From Cyclobacteriaceae bacterium (lineage in GTDB: Bacteria > Bacteroidota > Bacteroidia > Cytophagales > Cyclobacteriaceae), in assembly GCA_020436165.1 (NCBI GenBank), contig JAGQYI010000077.1, positions 1 to 44,959 on the forward strand: DNA of 44,959 bases. Direction: 5' to 3'. Under the pieces are notes generated by a model. That model had not been told where the DNA came from and made no database searches. It saw only the letters and a program-made list of their open reading frames with translations. Position numbers and translations under genes: made by a program. Positions 1 to 8,643 of this stretch are shown piece after piece; the first letter of the stretch is position 1; the number at the start of each line of letters is the position of its first letter.

Positions 1-2
1 GG

Positions 3-1013
3 GCGGTATGGCTGCACGAGTACCTGGAAGATTTTCAGGGTAAGCAGGATGTACTTCGTTATGTGCTTACAGCCAATGCCCCTGAAACCAAGGACAATGA
101 CTTCACCTGGAAGGATTTTCAGGCACGCAATAATAACGAACTGGTAGCCATACTGGGAAATTTTGTAAATAGGGCAGTGGTATTAACGCATAAATACTTT
201 GATGGCAAAGTTCCAGTTAGAGGAGAACTTAATGGATTTGACAAGGAAGTGCTTGAGCAGCTTTCTCAAATGCCTGAAAAAATAGCTAATTCATTAGAAC
301 AATATCGTTTTCGTGAGGCATTAGCATATTATATGGATGTGGCGCGCTTAGGTAATAAGTACCTGGCAGATACCGAGCCATGGAAACTCATCAAAGAAGA
401 TGAAAAAAGGGTAGGAACCATTTTGAATATAGCCTTGCAGGTTGCTGCTAATCTTGCCGTACTAGGTGAACCTTTCTTGCCATTTACTTCTGCTAAGCTT
501 TTTAGCATGCTAGCTATTCAAGGGTTTACTTGGGAGAGTGCAGGTAAAGACGATTTTCTTAAAGAAGGCCACCAAATTAATAAAGCAGAATTGCTTTTTG
601 TAAAAATTGAAGACAAAGAAGTGGAAGACCAAATTAATAAACTAGAAGCGACCAAGCTTGCTAATGTGGAAGCGGAGCCCCAAAAGGAAACAATTACTTA
701 CGATGATTTTGCAAAGCTGGATATTCGGATAGGCAAGGTTATTTCTGCTGAGAAAATGAAGAAATCAAAAAAGCTGTTGAAGCTAAAAGTTGATACGGGT
801 GTTGATACACGCACTATTTTGAGCGGTATCGCTCAGTTTTTCGAGCCTGAAGATATAGTAGGTAAGCAGGTTACAGTGCTAATTAACCTGGCGCCCAGGC
901 CGATGATGGGAGAGGTGTCAGAGGGTATGATCTTGATGTCGGAGGATGCTGATGGCAGCTTACAATTAATAGCTCCGGATAGAGCTATTAAGCCGGGATC
1001 GGTTGTAAGTTAA
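3..1013 (+). CDS. metG: Methionyl-tRNA synthetase, C-terminal part (5' end outside window)
   Basis: Charges tRNA-Met with methionine in the cytoplasm. The frame is open from the first bases of the window and runs through the conserved [17 protein letters not shown] block of class I MetRS, so a GTG at 63 is internal and is not the start. The next part is the anticodon-binding helical domain ([14 protein letters not shown]). After a lysine/glutamate-rich linker comes the appended EMAP/Trbp111-type tRNA-binding OB-fold ([18 protein letters not shown] through [16 protein letters not shown]), which in the family promotes dimerisation and tRNA capture. The Rossmann catalytic core with its HIGH and KMSKS motifs lies upstream, off the window. 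Transcription probably ends at the hairpin just downstream. Identity is secure. Confidence 0.96.
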   Translation, partial: AVWLHEYLEDFQGKQDVLRYVLTANAPETKDNDFTWKDFQARNNNELVAILGNFVNRAVVLTHKYFDGKVPVRGELNGFDKEVLEQLSQMPEKIANSLEQYRFREALAYYMDVARLGNKYLADTEPWKLIKEDEKRVGTILNIALQVAANLAVLGEPFLPFTSAKLFSMLAIQGFTWESAGKDDFLKEGHQINKAELLFVKIEDKEVEDQINKLEATKLANVEAEPQKETITYDDFAKLDIRIGKVISAEKMKKSKKLLKLKVDTGVDTRTILSGIAQFFEPEDIVGKQVTVLINLAPRPMMGEVSEGMILMSEDADGSLQLIAPDRAIKPGSVVS

Positions 1014-1038
1014 TAGATATTTAAAATGAATAAGAAAT

Positions 1039-1067
1039 AAAAAAGGCGCTTTTAAAGCGCCTTTTTT
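1039..1067. terminator. Bidirectional intrinsic terminator between metG and yfiR-like gene
   Basis: An A-run, the arms GGCGCTTT and AAAGCGCC (1045-1052 and 1054-1061) and a run of six T form a classical Rho-independent terminator. It is symmetrical: on the minus strand the same arms are followed by the complement of the A-run. It lies between two convergent genes (metG ending at 1013 and the minus-strand gene ending at 1091), so it can serve both. Confidence 0.85.
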
Positions 1068-1090
1068 ACACTGGTTATATCCTGATGTTC

Positions 1091-1600
1091 TTATACACCT
1101 AAAGAAAGCAAGGACGCACTGATCTGCAAACCTGATGCTTTGCAAACTTCTTCGTTTATTTTGAATTGCAGTTTTGAATTTACCAATACAAAGGCAATTC
1201 CGGCACCGTTGTTTAACTGTCCTCGTTCCGAAACAATTAATGTGTTCTTTGTGTCAGCAGCGGTGGTTATTTTCTTTACCATTGACCCATTTGATTGATC
1301 AACAAATACGACATGACATTCAGAAGCTTGTTCTGGGCTGCTTAATTTTTTTATCTCAATTGATTTGCCATTGAACTTTCTTACTGCAAGTATTTTATTA
1401 AACCCATCAAAGGTTTCATCATTGGCATAGACACCAACAACATATTTATCTGCTACATTACTCCACTGGATATTTTTTATAAAATTATATATGTAGAGCG
1501 ATTCTACCTGAGTCATTGTAGCTTGTGCTTGTGTTTTATTCAACACAGACAACCCTAAAACTAAAGCAAGTGCAACAACTGTTAATTTTATCGTTTTCAT
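1091..1600 (-). CDS. YfiR/DUF4154-like exported protein
   Basis: 169 residues with an N-terminal signal peptide ending near QAQA (about residue 26), so periplasmic. The body matches the YfiR (DUF4154) pattern: YIYNFIKNIQW near the mature N-terminus, a central segment with CHVVFVDQ, then TLIVSERGQLNNGAGIAFV and the closing LQFKINEEVCKASGLQISASLLSL. In Pseudomonas, YfiR restrains the membrane diguanylate cyclase YfiN. Here no cyclase gene is adjacent, so the partner is unknown and a c-di-GMP role is only an inference. It is a single-gene unit, convergent with metG. The family call is fairly firm and the function is open. Confidence 0.75.
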   Translation of the reverse strand: MKTIKLTVVALALVLGLSVLNKTQAQATMTQVESLYIYNFIKNIQWSNVADKYVVGVYANDETFDGFNKILAVRKFNGKSIEIKKLSSPEQASECHVVFVDQSNGSMVKKITTAADTKNTLIVSERGQLNNGAGIAFVLVNSKLQFKINEEVCKASGLQISASLLSLGV

Positions 1601-1713
1601 AATTGCAAAGGTTAAAATAGATAGTAGGTTATTAATCTGTACAAAAGAAGTAACATCAATTCAATTAAAAAATCAATATTTCACCCGATTTTCAATTAAG
1701 TTCTTATACGTAG

Positions 1714-2277
1714 TTACTTCACGTTCAGCAAGTTCATGGTTCGGGTAACGCCTAATGAGCAAAAGGTGTACACATATTCTTTTGCTTTGTCAATCAAAAA
1801 AGGAAGCTCTTCCATTTCTTTTTTGCTAAAGTTGCTTAGTACGAAATCTACTTGTTTGCCTTTATTAAAATCATCGCCAATACCAAATTTCAACCTTGAA
1901 TAATTGTCTCCACCAGTCAAATCTTGAATGTTTTTAAGCCCGTTATGACCGGCACTGGAACCTTTTGCCCGTAAGCGGAGCTTTCCGAAGGGAAGTGCAA
2001 TGTCGTCTACTATTACAAGCAGGTTTTCTTTGGGAATTTTAAGTGCTTGAAGCCAATAGTTAATGGCTTTGCCACTTAAGTTCATGTAGGTAGTAGGTTT
2101 AATGAGATGAATTTGTTTGCCTTTGAATTTGAACTCTGTTTTTTCTGCAAACCTGTCAACTTCAAATGAAATACCTTTTTCATCGGCTATTTGATCCAAA
2201 ACAAGGAAACCAATATTGTGACGGGTAAGTTCATACTCTTGTCCAATGTTGCCCAATCCTGCTATCAAATATTTCAT
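1714..2277 (-). CDS. pth: Peptidyl-tRNA hydrolase
   Basis: Releases tRNA from peptidyl-tRNA that has dropped off ribosomes. The 187-residue length is normal for bacterial Pth. The N-terminus [20 protein letters not shown] holds the signature G-N-G/P-x-Y and the catalytic His of [13 protein letters not shown] supplies the substrate-binding Asn, [17 protein letters not shown] the conserved Asp, and [10 protein letters not shown] the second signature. It is the last gene of the minus-strand group prs, rplY, pth, and the association with rplY is common in bacteria. A hairpin between rplY and pth suggests that part of the transcription stops before pth. Confidence 0.97.
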   Translation of the reverse strand: MKYLIAGLGNIGQEYELTRHNIGFLVLDQIADEKGISFEVDRFAEKTEFKFKGKQIHLIKPTTYMNLSGKAINYWLQALKIPKENLLVIVDDIALPFGKLRLRAKGSSAGHNGLKNIQDLTGGDNYSRLKFGIGDDFNKGKQVDFVLSNFSKKEMEELPFLIDKAKEYVYTFCSLGVTRTMNLLNVK

Positions 2278-2296
2278 TAAGTGGTAAAATTAAGCC

Positions 2297-2331
2297 AAAA
2301 ATAAATCCTGCTCTTTTTCAAAAGCAGGATT
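2297..2331 (-). terminator. Intrinsic terminator-like hairpin between rplY and pth
   Basis: On the minus strand the arms AATCCTGCT and AGCAGGATT (plus-strand 2323-2331 and 2304-2312) form a 9-bp stem with a 10-nt loop, followed by a T-rich stretch ending in TTTTGG. It lies 25 bp after the rplY stop and before pth, so it may attenuate read-through into pth. Confidence 0.6.
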
Positions 2332-2355
2332 CAGGAATTTTTAAATAAACAAAGT

Positions 2356-2997
2356 CTATTCTTCTGATGCTGCTTCCGGAGCTTCAGAAGCTGCTTCTTC
2401 AGCTACTGCTTCTTCTCCAGCTTCACCAGCTGCTTCAGCAGCGGCAGCTTTAAGAGCCCTAGGTATTTCAACCACAGCAATAGATGCAATTTTTGTATCG
2501 AGAATTTCAAAGTTGTTTTCTTCAACATCTTTTACTTTCACTGAATGGTGGAAGTTAAGATTTGAAATATCTACATCAATGTGTGATGGCATATTTTTAG
2601 GCAAAGCCAAAACACTTAGTGTTCTGCGTTTGTGCACCAAAGTACCACCTTGTTGAACTGCAGGCGACTGACCCACTAGCTTCACAGGTATGTCCATTTT
2701 GATTTTCTTGCCTTCAAATAGCTGAAGAAAATCTGCATGCAGGATAACCTCACTAACCGGATGGTATTGCACATCCTGAATGATAGCTTGATATTCTTCT
2801 CCTTCAATGTTAAGGTGAACAAAGTGAGCATCTCTTGTATAAATTAGCTCGCGGAAAAGAATCATTGGAGCATGAAAATGAATTTGCTTGTCTCCTCCGT
2901 AAAGTACACAAGGAACATTCGCTTCTGCTCTCAACCTTTTAGATTCTGCTTTTCCGAGATTTGCTCTTTTATACCCTATAATCTCAATAGTTTTCAT
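2356..2997 (-). CDS. rplY: 50S ribosomal protein L25 / general stress protein Ctc
   Basis: Binds 5S rRNA in the large ribosomal subunit. At 213 residues it is the long CTC (TL5) form: an N-terminal L25 beta-barrel (about 1-95, beginning EIIGYKRANLGKAESKRLR and containing VPCVLYGG) and a C-terminal TL5 domain (about 96-180, with KIKMDIPVKLVGQSPAVQQGG). A low-complexity Ala/Glu tail of about 30 residues ends the protein, as is common in Bacteroidota. The gene starts 30 bp after prs on the same strand and is probably co-transcribed with it. Confidence 0.96.
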   Translation of the reverse strand: MKTIEIIGYKRANLGKAESKRLRAEANVPCVLYGGDKQIHFHAPMILFRELIYTRDAHFVHLNIEGEEYQAIIQDVQYHPVSEVILHADFLQLFEGKKIKMDIPVKLVGQSPAVQQGGTLVHKRRTLSVLALPKNMPSHIDVDISNLNFHHSVKVKDVEENNFEILDTKIASIAVVEIPRALKAAAAEAAGEAGEEAVAEEAASEAPEAASEE

Positions 2998-3027
2998 TTT
3001 AAAAAAAGGTTTATATTAAATAATTGA

Positions 3028-3954
3028 TTATCTGATAAATAACGAGCTTATCGACTCGTGATCGTGGATTTTTCTAATTGCTTTAGCAAAAAGATTAGCC
3101 ACGCTTAAAACTTTAATTTTAGCGCTTTCCTTTACAGGAATGGTATCTGTTACTACCAGTTCGTCCAAAACTGATTTTTCAATATTTTCGTAGGCTTTTC
3201 CTGAAAGTATCGGGTGTGTACAAACAGCCCTTACCGATTTAGCTCCTTCGTCCATAAGCAGCTGAGCTGCTTTTGTTATTGTGCCTCCCGTATCAATAAG
3301 GTCGTCTACAAGTATAACATCCTTACCTGTTACATCGCCAATCAGCTGCATAGCCGCCACTTCATTCGCTCTTTCCCTTCTTTTATCGCACACCACCATA
3401 TCGGCTGCAAAAAAACTCGCATACCTTCGAGTTCTTTTCATACCTCCCACATCAGGTGACGCAAAAATGATGTTGGTTAAATTGAGCGATCTCAAATAAG
3501 GAACAAATATAGAAGCGCCATCTAAGTGATCCACCGGGATATCAAAAAAGCCCTGTATTTGATCTGCATGCAAGTCGCACGTCATCAATCGGCTTGCTCC
3601 TGAGGCGTCAACCATGTTGGCCAATAATTTGGCTCCAATGGCAACCCTGGGTTTGTCTTTTCTGTCCTGGCGAGCATAACCAAAATAAGGTACTACCAAC
3701 GTTACACTTTTTGCACTTGCTCTTTTAGCTGCATCTACCATTAGCAAAAGCTCCAGGAAATTATCTGCCGGAGGGAACGTACTTTGGATAATAAACACAT
3801 CGCAACCTCTTACCGATTCTTCGTAATAAGGGGCCATCTCACCATCGCTAAATCTTTGCAGAATTGAATTACCCAGAGGATTTCCGAAAGCCTGCGCAAT
3901 CTTTTCCGCTAAGTAGCGTGAACTGGAACCGGAAAAAAGTTTTACTTGCGCCAT
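3028..3954 (-). CDS. prs: Ribose-phosphate pyrophosphokinase
   Basis: Makes PRPP from ribose 5-phosphate and ATP, feeding purine, pyrimidine, histidine and tryptophan synthesis. The 308-residue length is typical of class I PRPP synthetase. Visible signatures are the N-terminal VKLFSGSSSRYLAEKIA, the flexible-loop region YARQDRKDKPRVAIGAKLLA, the divalent-cation site MTCDLHADQIQGFFDIPVDH, and the PRPP-binding loop DVILVDDLIDTGGTITKAA. It is the first protein gene after the tRNA-Gln on the minus strand and leads into rplY and pth. Confidence 0.97.
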   Translation of the reverse strand: MAQVKLFSGSSSRYLAEKIAQAFGNPLGNSILQRFSDGEMAPYYEESVRGCDVFIIQSTFPPADNFLELLLMVDAAKRASAKSVTLVVPYFGYARQDRKDKPRVAIGAKLLANMVDASGASRLMTCDLHADQIQGFFDIPVDHLDGASIFVPYLRSLNLTNIIFASPDVGGMKRTRRYASFFAADMVVCDKRRERANEVAAMQLIGDVTGKDVILVDDLIDTGGTITKAAQLLMDEGAKSVRAVCTHPILSGKAYENIEKSVLDELVVTDTIPVKESAKIKVLSVANLFAKAIRKIHDHESISSLFIR

Positions 3955-3974
3955 TTCAATTACTTTTTACAATA

Positions 3975-4002
3975 AATCCCGACAGTGCGTTCTATCGGGA
4001 TT
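3975..4002 (-). other. Stem-loop between tRNA-Gln and prs
   Basis: AATCCCGA (3975-3982) and TCGGGATT (3995-4002) form a perfect 8-bp stem with a 12-nt loop. On the minus strand it lies directly after the tRNA and 20 bp before the prs start. The T-tract after it is weak, so it may be a processing or partial-termination element rather than a strong terminator. Confidence 0.4.
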
Positions 4003-4007
4003 ATCTG

Positions 4008-4080
4008 TTGACCCACTAGGGCTCGAACCTAGACTCTTCTGAACCAAAATCAGACGTGTTGCCAGTTACACCATGGGTCA
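4008..4080 (-). tRNA. tRNA-Gln (anticodon TTG)
   Basis: The reverse complement folds as a full cloverleaf: acceptor arms TGACCCA and TGGGTCA with discriminator A, D-arm GTGT/ACAC, anticodon stem TCTGA/TCAGA around the loop TTTTGGT (anticodon TTG), and T-arm CTAGG/CCTAG with loop TTCGAGC. The U1-A72 first pair is typical of glutamine tRNAs. CCA is not encoded (CAG follows). It precedes prs by 53 bp on the same strand. Confidence 0.96.
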
Positions 4081-4108
4081 ATAATTCTATGCTTCCCGTT
4101 TGGGACTG

Positions 4109-4116
4109 CAAAGCTA
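4109..4116 (-). promoter_or_regulatory. Candidate -7 promoter element for tRNA-Gln/prs
   Basis: On the minus strand this reads TAGCTTTG, an exact fit to the Bacteroidota -7 consensus TAnnTTTG, about 30 bp before the 5' end of the mature tRNA. No clear TTTG -33 element is seen at the usual spacing; a T-rich tract lies there instead. Confidence 0.35.
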
Positions 4117-4178
4117 TAAAGTTTTTAAAAAAAATTATGAAGAGGGTAAAAATATTTTGCCGTACTATTTACCCTATT

Positions 4179-4760
4179 TCAATTAACCGGCTTGTCTTCC
4201 AGAATAAATTCTTTGTTCTCCATAAAATCCTCTGCAAGAAACTGATAACGGTCCAGTATACTTCTTACGGCAATTTTGAGCTGGCGCTCGTTGTTAAAAT
4301 AAATATTTCCATAAACTCCGGTAGCATAACCTTGCCAAATACTACGTTCTTGTTTTCGGTCATATAATTGGATAAGTAGTGTGCCTTTTCTTAGATCATA
4401 CTTTCTGGGGTTGTATTCTTCATCTTCGTTTTCAACTTTAACCCAGGTTTCAATATCGGGTTGATCGTACCCTCTGAAGTTCAGGCTATCGTAGTATATT
4501 TTGTATGATACAAGCAAGTTAGGCTTGTCATCTTTGAAGCTATACCCTTGAGATTGAAGCCTGCTTTTAATGATATCCTCAATAAGACCCATGGAAATTG
4601 ATGTGTCGGGCACGGCAGAAACGTTCTGCATAAAAGCAAACGTTTTATATTTCTTGAATTTGCCATGATAACTGTAATCGTATTCTACAGGATACTCTCT
4701 ATAGCTGTAACAACCTGATAGAATAAGGAAGGATAGAAATGCTACGTAAAGCTGTTTCAT
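4179..4760 (-). CDS. DUF4136-type lipoprotein
   Basis: 193 residues from the ATG at 4760. This start is chosen because it is followed at once by a lipoprotein signal peptide (MKQLYVAFLSFLILSGC) with an LSGC lipobox; an upstream in-frame ATG would bury the signal. The mature protein shows the DUF4136 pattern: YHGKFKKYKTFAFM, then IIKSRLQSQGYSFKDDKPNL, LLVSYKIYYD, and late GTLLIQLYDRKQERSIWQGYA. Members are envelope lipoproteins of unknown function. It stands alone between tRNA-Gln and purL. Confidence 0.75.
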   Translation of the reverse strand: MKQLYVAFLSFLILSGCYSYREYPVEYDYSYHGKFKKYKTFAFMQNVSAVPDTSISMGLIEDIIKSRLQSQGYSFKDDKPNLLVSYKIYYDSLNFRGYDQPDIETWVKVENEDEEYNPRKYDLRKGTLLIQLYDRKQERSIWQGYATGVYGNIYFNNERQLKIAVRSILDRYQFLAEDFMENKEFILEDKPVN

Positions 4761-4860
4761 AAGGGATTGACGGTTAGAGTAAGTTATGAAGATACTAATA
4801 AATGTCTCAACTTCACGTAGTTGAAACAAAAATTTTTACTTCATAGTTCCATCAAACGAA

Positions 4861-7800
4861 TTATTCGGGATTTTGTTTCTCCAACCATTTACGGGCATTC
4901 ACAAAGGCTTCTATCCATGGGCTTACCTCGTCATTCTTTCTCGTATAATAGGGCCAGTTCCACGGGAAAATCGATCTTTCCAGGTGAGGCATAATTGCCA
5001 GGTGCCTGCCATCTGCTGAGCAAACAGCTGCAGCATTAAAATCGGATCCATTTGGATTACCCGGATAACCCTCGTACGAATATGTGCTCACAATTTGTCT
5101 GGCTTCGTTTGAATTCAATTTAAACTTGCCTTCACCATGTGCTACCCAGGCACCTAATTCACAATTGGCAAGCGAAGAAAACATAACTGAATTATTCTCA
5201 GGAATATGCAAGGTAACAAAGCCTGACTCAAACTTGTGCGAGCTATTATGCTTCATAGTTGGGTGGTTATCTTTCGTATCATAGATTAGACCCAACTCCA
5301 TCATTAGCTGGCATCCATTGCAAACGCCAAGGCTTAGTGTATCACTTCTTTTATAGAAATTATCGAGTACCTCTTTGGCCTTGGGGTTGTACAGGAAGGC
5401 GCCTGCCCAGCCTTTGGCAGAACCAAGTACATCTGAATTTGAAAATCCACCAACAAAAACGATCATTTGTATTTCAGACAAGTCTTCCCGGCCAGAAATC
5501 AGATCTGTCATATGCACATCTTTTACTTCAAAACCGGCCAAATAAAGCGCATGCGCCATTTCACGATCACCGTTCACTCCTTTTTCGCGAATAATTGCTG
5601 CTTTTATAATCCCTTTTTTATGCGCTTTGCTTAATCCATACTGAGAAAGCTTGCCTGTAAATTCTTTTGAAAAGGAGTAGTTGAGTGGCTGATTTTTATA
5701 GTTTGTAAACCTTTCTTTGGCATGATCAGGTCCACTTTGTTCTCTGTCTAATAAATAAGAGGTTGAAAACCAGGTGTCTCTTAGCTCGTCAATTGAAAGT
5801 TCAATACCTGAGTCAATATAGATTTTTCTACCACTGATTACTTCACCAATTGTGCTGAATCTGATTTGATTACTTTCCAGTCTTTTGACTAAATTGTTAC
5901 TAGCAACCTGTAGCACCAAACCTGAGTTTTGGCTAAAGAATTTAAGTACAACATCCGCGCCATCTATCGTGTCGGAATTTATTCTCAAGCCATATTCAGG
6001 TGTTGGGAACGCCATTTCAAGTAACGTTGTAATCAAACCACCATCTGACACATCGTGCCCTGCAAGTATTTCTTCAGCCAGAATTGCCTCCTGGATTACG
6101 TTGAAAGCTTTAGCAAAGTAACCCGCATCTGTAATTGTTGGAGCCTCATTACCAATTGCATTTAGAACCTGACCAAGACTGCTTCCCCCAAGTTTAGGAG
6201 ATTCCTTACTTAGATTAATGTAAAGAAGTTGGCTTCCTTCTATGGATTGAAGAGCCGGTTCAATCACCCTGTTTATGTTCGTAACCTCAGCAACCGCTGA
6301 AATGATTACCGTTCCGGGTGATTTTACCGATTTACCATCTTTGTATTTCTGGGTCATGGAAAGCGAGTCCTTTCCTGTTGGAATGTTGATTCCAAGATCG
6401 CAGGCAAAATCGCTTACGGCTTCTACGGCCCTGTAAAGTCGTGCGTCTTCTCCTTTGTTTTTACTGGGCCACATCCAATTGGCGCTCAGAGAAACCCCAT
6501 TTAGTCCTCCTTCAAGAGGAGCCCAAATTATATTGGTCAGGGCTTCTGCAATAGAATTTCTGGAGCCCGCTACCGGATTGATCAATGCGGAAATTGGGTT
6601 ATGCCCAATGCTGGTGGCAATGCCTTTTTCTCCCATATAATCAATGGCCATTACTCCAACATTATTGAGCGGAAGTTGTATTTGACCGCACGATTGTTGT
6701 TTGGCAACCTTGCCGGTTACAGACCGGTCGACCTTGTTGGTTAACCAGTCTTTACATGCTACCGATTCCAGCTGAAGTACTTGGGTTACGTATTCTGCAA
6801 ATTTGTTTACCTCATAGGCAAGCGGGGTATAGGTTGTTGGTATTGTTGAATCGTTTATTACTGTTGTAGGAGAAGAGCCGAACATGTGGATGAGGCTCCA
6901 GTCAATAGGGTTCTTGCCATTCTTCCCGATAAATCTAAAATGCATATCTCCCGTTGTTTCTCCTACTTCGTAAATAGGAGAACGCTCACGTTCAGCTATT
7001 TTTTCAAGGGTTTCGATATTTTCTTTACCAATAACCAACCCCATCCGCTCCTGGGATTCATTTCCAATTATTTCCTTTTCTGAAAGGGTAGGGTCACCCA
7101 CAGGTAGTTTGGCAACTTCAATTGCGCCTCCCGTGCTTTCAACAAGCTCAGATAAGCAATTTAAATGGCCACCGGCTCCATGATCGTGAATAGAGATGAT
7201 AGGATTTTCATCCATTTCTGCCATTGCACGAACAGCGTTAGAGACGCGTTTCTGCATTTCAGGATTAGAACGCTGAACAGCATTTAGCTCAATAGCATTG
7301 GAATACTCACCCGTTGCCACAGATGAAACAGCTCCACCACCCATACCTATTCTATAGTTGTCGCCACCTAAAACAACAATTTGGTCACCCTTTTTAGGTT
7401 CACCTTTAATGCTGTCTTTTTTCTTTCCGTAGCCAATACCACCAGCAAGCATAATTACCTTGTCGTAGCCTAGTAGTTCTTCATTTTCTTCATGCTCAAA
7501 TGTTAACAGGCTACCGGAAATAAGTGGTTGGCCAAATTTATTTCCAAAGTCTGAGGCTCCATTGGATGCTTTTATAAGAATTTCAAGTGGAGTTTGGTAG
7601 AGCCATTTTCTGGGTTGAGTAGCTTCTTCCCAAGTTCTTCCATTTTTTGTTCTTGGGTAAGAGGTCATGTAAACAGCTGTCCCGGCCAAAGGCATACTTG
7701 CTTTGCCTCCCGCCATTCGGTCCCTGATCTCACCTCCCGATCCTGTTGCAGCGCCATTGAATGGCTCAACGGTGGTAGGAAAGTTATGCGTTTCGGCTTT

Positions 7801-8523
7801 TAGAGAAATTACAGACTCATATTCTTTATTTTCAAAAAAATCCGGCTGATATTGAGTTGCTGGAGCAAACTGAATAGCCTTTGGACCTTGAATAAAAGCT
7901 ACATTGTCCTTGTAGGCCGAAACCAAACGGTTGGGGTGCTCCAGGGATGTTTTTTTAATAAGCTGAAAAAGGGTCTTGTCTTTTTCCTTTCCATCAATTA
8001 CAAATACTCCGTTAAATATTTTATGACGACAATGCTCACTATTTACCTGCGAAAAGCCAAACACTTCACTATCGGTGAGTTTCCTGTCAAGGTCTTTGCT
8101 AACCTTTTCAAGGTATTCTATTTCTTCATCATTCAAAGCAAGCCCTTCTTGTAAGTTGTACGCAGCAATGTCTTCAATTTCCTGTATTTTTTCAGGCTCA
8201 TGATTCAGGTCGAATATGTTTTGCGCAAGCCCATCGTACTTCCGCTGCAACATATGGTCAAACGAATGTGTCGCGGATTCAAATTCTTCAATACGCGCAA
8301 TTCCACTGATCCCCATATTCTGCGTTATTTCTACCGCATTTGTACTCCATGGTGTAACCATTTCGCTTCTTGGGCCAATGTATTCGCCACTTATTTTTTC
8401 TTGCTTTATAAGCTTAGCTTTACCAAACAGCCATTCTAGTTTGAGAATATCTTCCGCAGCAAGTGTTTGTGAAGATTGTACCGCAAATAGTGTTTTTTGT
8501 GGGTTTTCGAAGAAGGTGATCAT
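4861..8523 (-). CDS. purL: Phosphoribosylformylglycinamidine synthase, single-chain form
   Basis: Fourth step of purine synthesis: FGAR, ATP and glutamine to FGAM. At 1220 residues this is the large fused form with PurS-like, synthase and glutaminase parts in one chain, in contrast to the separate purS, purL and purQ genes of Bacillus. The ATP-binding region shows SLKAETHNFPTTVEPFNGAA; the linker region has FGFSQVNSEHCRHKIFNG. The C-terminal class I glutaminase carries the nucleophile in LGVCNGCQLM (Cys about 1068) and His about 1180 and Glu about 1182 in PHLERSIFPWNW. Monocistronic as far as can be seen. A perfect palindrome lies just upstream. Confidence 0.98.
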   Translation of the reverse strand: MITFFENPQKTLFAVQSSQTLAAEDILKLEWLFGKAKLIKQEKISGEYIGPRSEMVTPWSTNAVEITQNMGISGIARIEEFESATHSFDHMLQRKYDGLAQNIFDLNHEPEKIQEIEDIAAYNLQEGLALNDEEIEYLEKVSKDLDRKLTDSEVFGFSQVNSEHCRHKIFNGVFVIDGKEKDKTLFQLIKKTSLEHPNRLVSAYKDNVAFIQGPKAIQFAPATQYQPDFFENKEYESVISLKAETHNFPTTVEPFNGAATGSGGEIRDRMAGGKASMPLAGTAVYMTSYPRTKNGRTWEEATQPRKWLYQTPLEILIKASNGASDFGNKFGQPLISGSLLTFEHEENEELLGYDKVIMLAGGIGYGKKKDSIKGEPKKGDQIVVLGGDNYRIGMGGGAVSSVATGEYSNAIELNAVQRSNPEMQKRVSNAVRAMAEMDENPIISIHDHGAGGHLNCLSELVESTGGAIEVAKLPVGDPTLSEKEIIGNESQERMGLVIGKENIETLEKIAERERSPIYEVGETTGDMHFRFIGKNGKNPIDWSLIHMFGSSPTTVINDSTIPTTYTPLAYEVNKFAEYVTQVLQLESVACKDWLTNKVDRSVTGKVAKQQSCGQIQLPLNNVGVMAIDYMGEKGIATSIGHNPISALINPVAGSRNSIAEALTNIIWAPLEGGLNGVSLSANWMWPSKNKGEDARLYRAVEAVSDFACDLGINIPTGKDSLSMTQKYKDGKSVKSPGTVIISAVAEVTNINRVIEPALQSIEGSQLLYINLSKESPKLGGSSLGQVLNAIGNEAPTITDAGYFAKAFNVIQEAILAEEILAGHDVSDGGLITTLLEMAFPTPEYGLRINSDTIDGADVVLKFFSQNSGLVLQVASNNLVKRLESNQIRFSTIGEVISGRKIYIDSGIELSIDELRDTWFSTSYLLDREQSGPDHAKERFTNYKNQPLNYSFSKEFTGKLSQYGLSKAHKKGIIKAAIIREKGVNGDREMAHALYLAGFEVKDVHMTDLISGREDLSEIQMIVFVGGFSNSDVLGSAKGWAGAFLYNPKAKEVLDNFYKRSDTLSLGVCNGCQLMMELGLIYDTKDNHPTMKHNSSHKFESGFVTLHIPENNSVMFSSLANCELGAWVAHGEGKFKLNSNEARQIVSTYSYEGYPGNPNGSDFNAAAVCSADGRHLAIMPHLERSIFPWNWPYYTRKNDEVSPWIEAFVNARKWLEKQNPE

Positions 8524-8542
8524 GCAACTCAGAATTAAGTTG

Positions 8543-8581
8543 CAAAGTTAACCTTGTATTATTCATTTGAAAATGAATAAT
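8543..8581 (-). promoter_or_regulatory. Candidate purL promoter with overlapping palindromic operator
   Basis: 8558-8581 is a perfect inverted repeat with arms ATTATTCATTT and AAATGAATAAT around GA, located 35-58 bp before the purL start. Between it and the gene, 8543-8550 reads TAACTTTG on the minus strand, an exact TAnnTTTG -7 element. The palindrome therefore covers the -33 region, a position suited to a repressor. The cognate regulator is unknown. Confidence 0.4.
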
Positions 8582-8643
8582 TGACGAATCCTGAATTTAA
8601 TTTTGGGATTGTTGGTTTAACACAGAAGCTCCCCTCACTCATC

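Noticed and set aside
4056-4367. Plus-strand ORF of 103 codons overlapping tRNA-Gln and the DUF4136 gene
   Set aside because: It starts within the tRNA and runs antisense through a clear lipoprotein gene; it has no protein family pattern.
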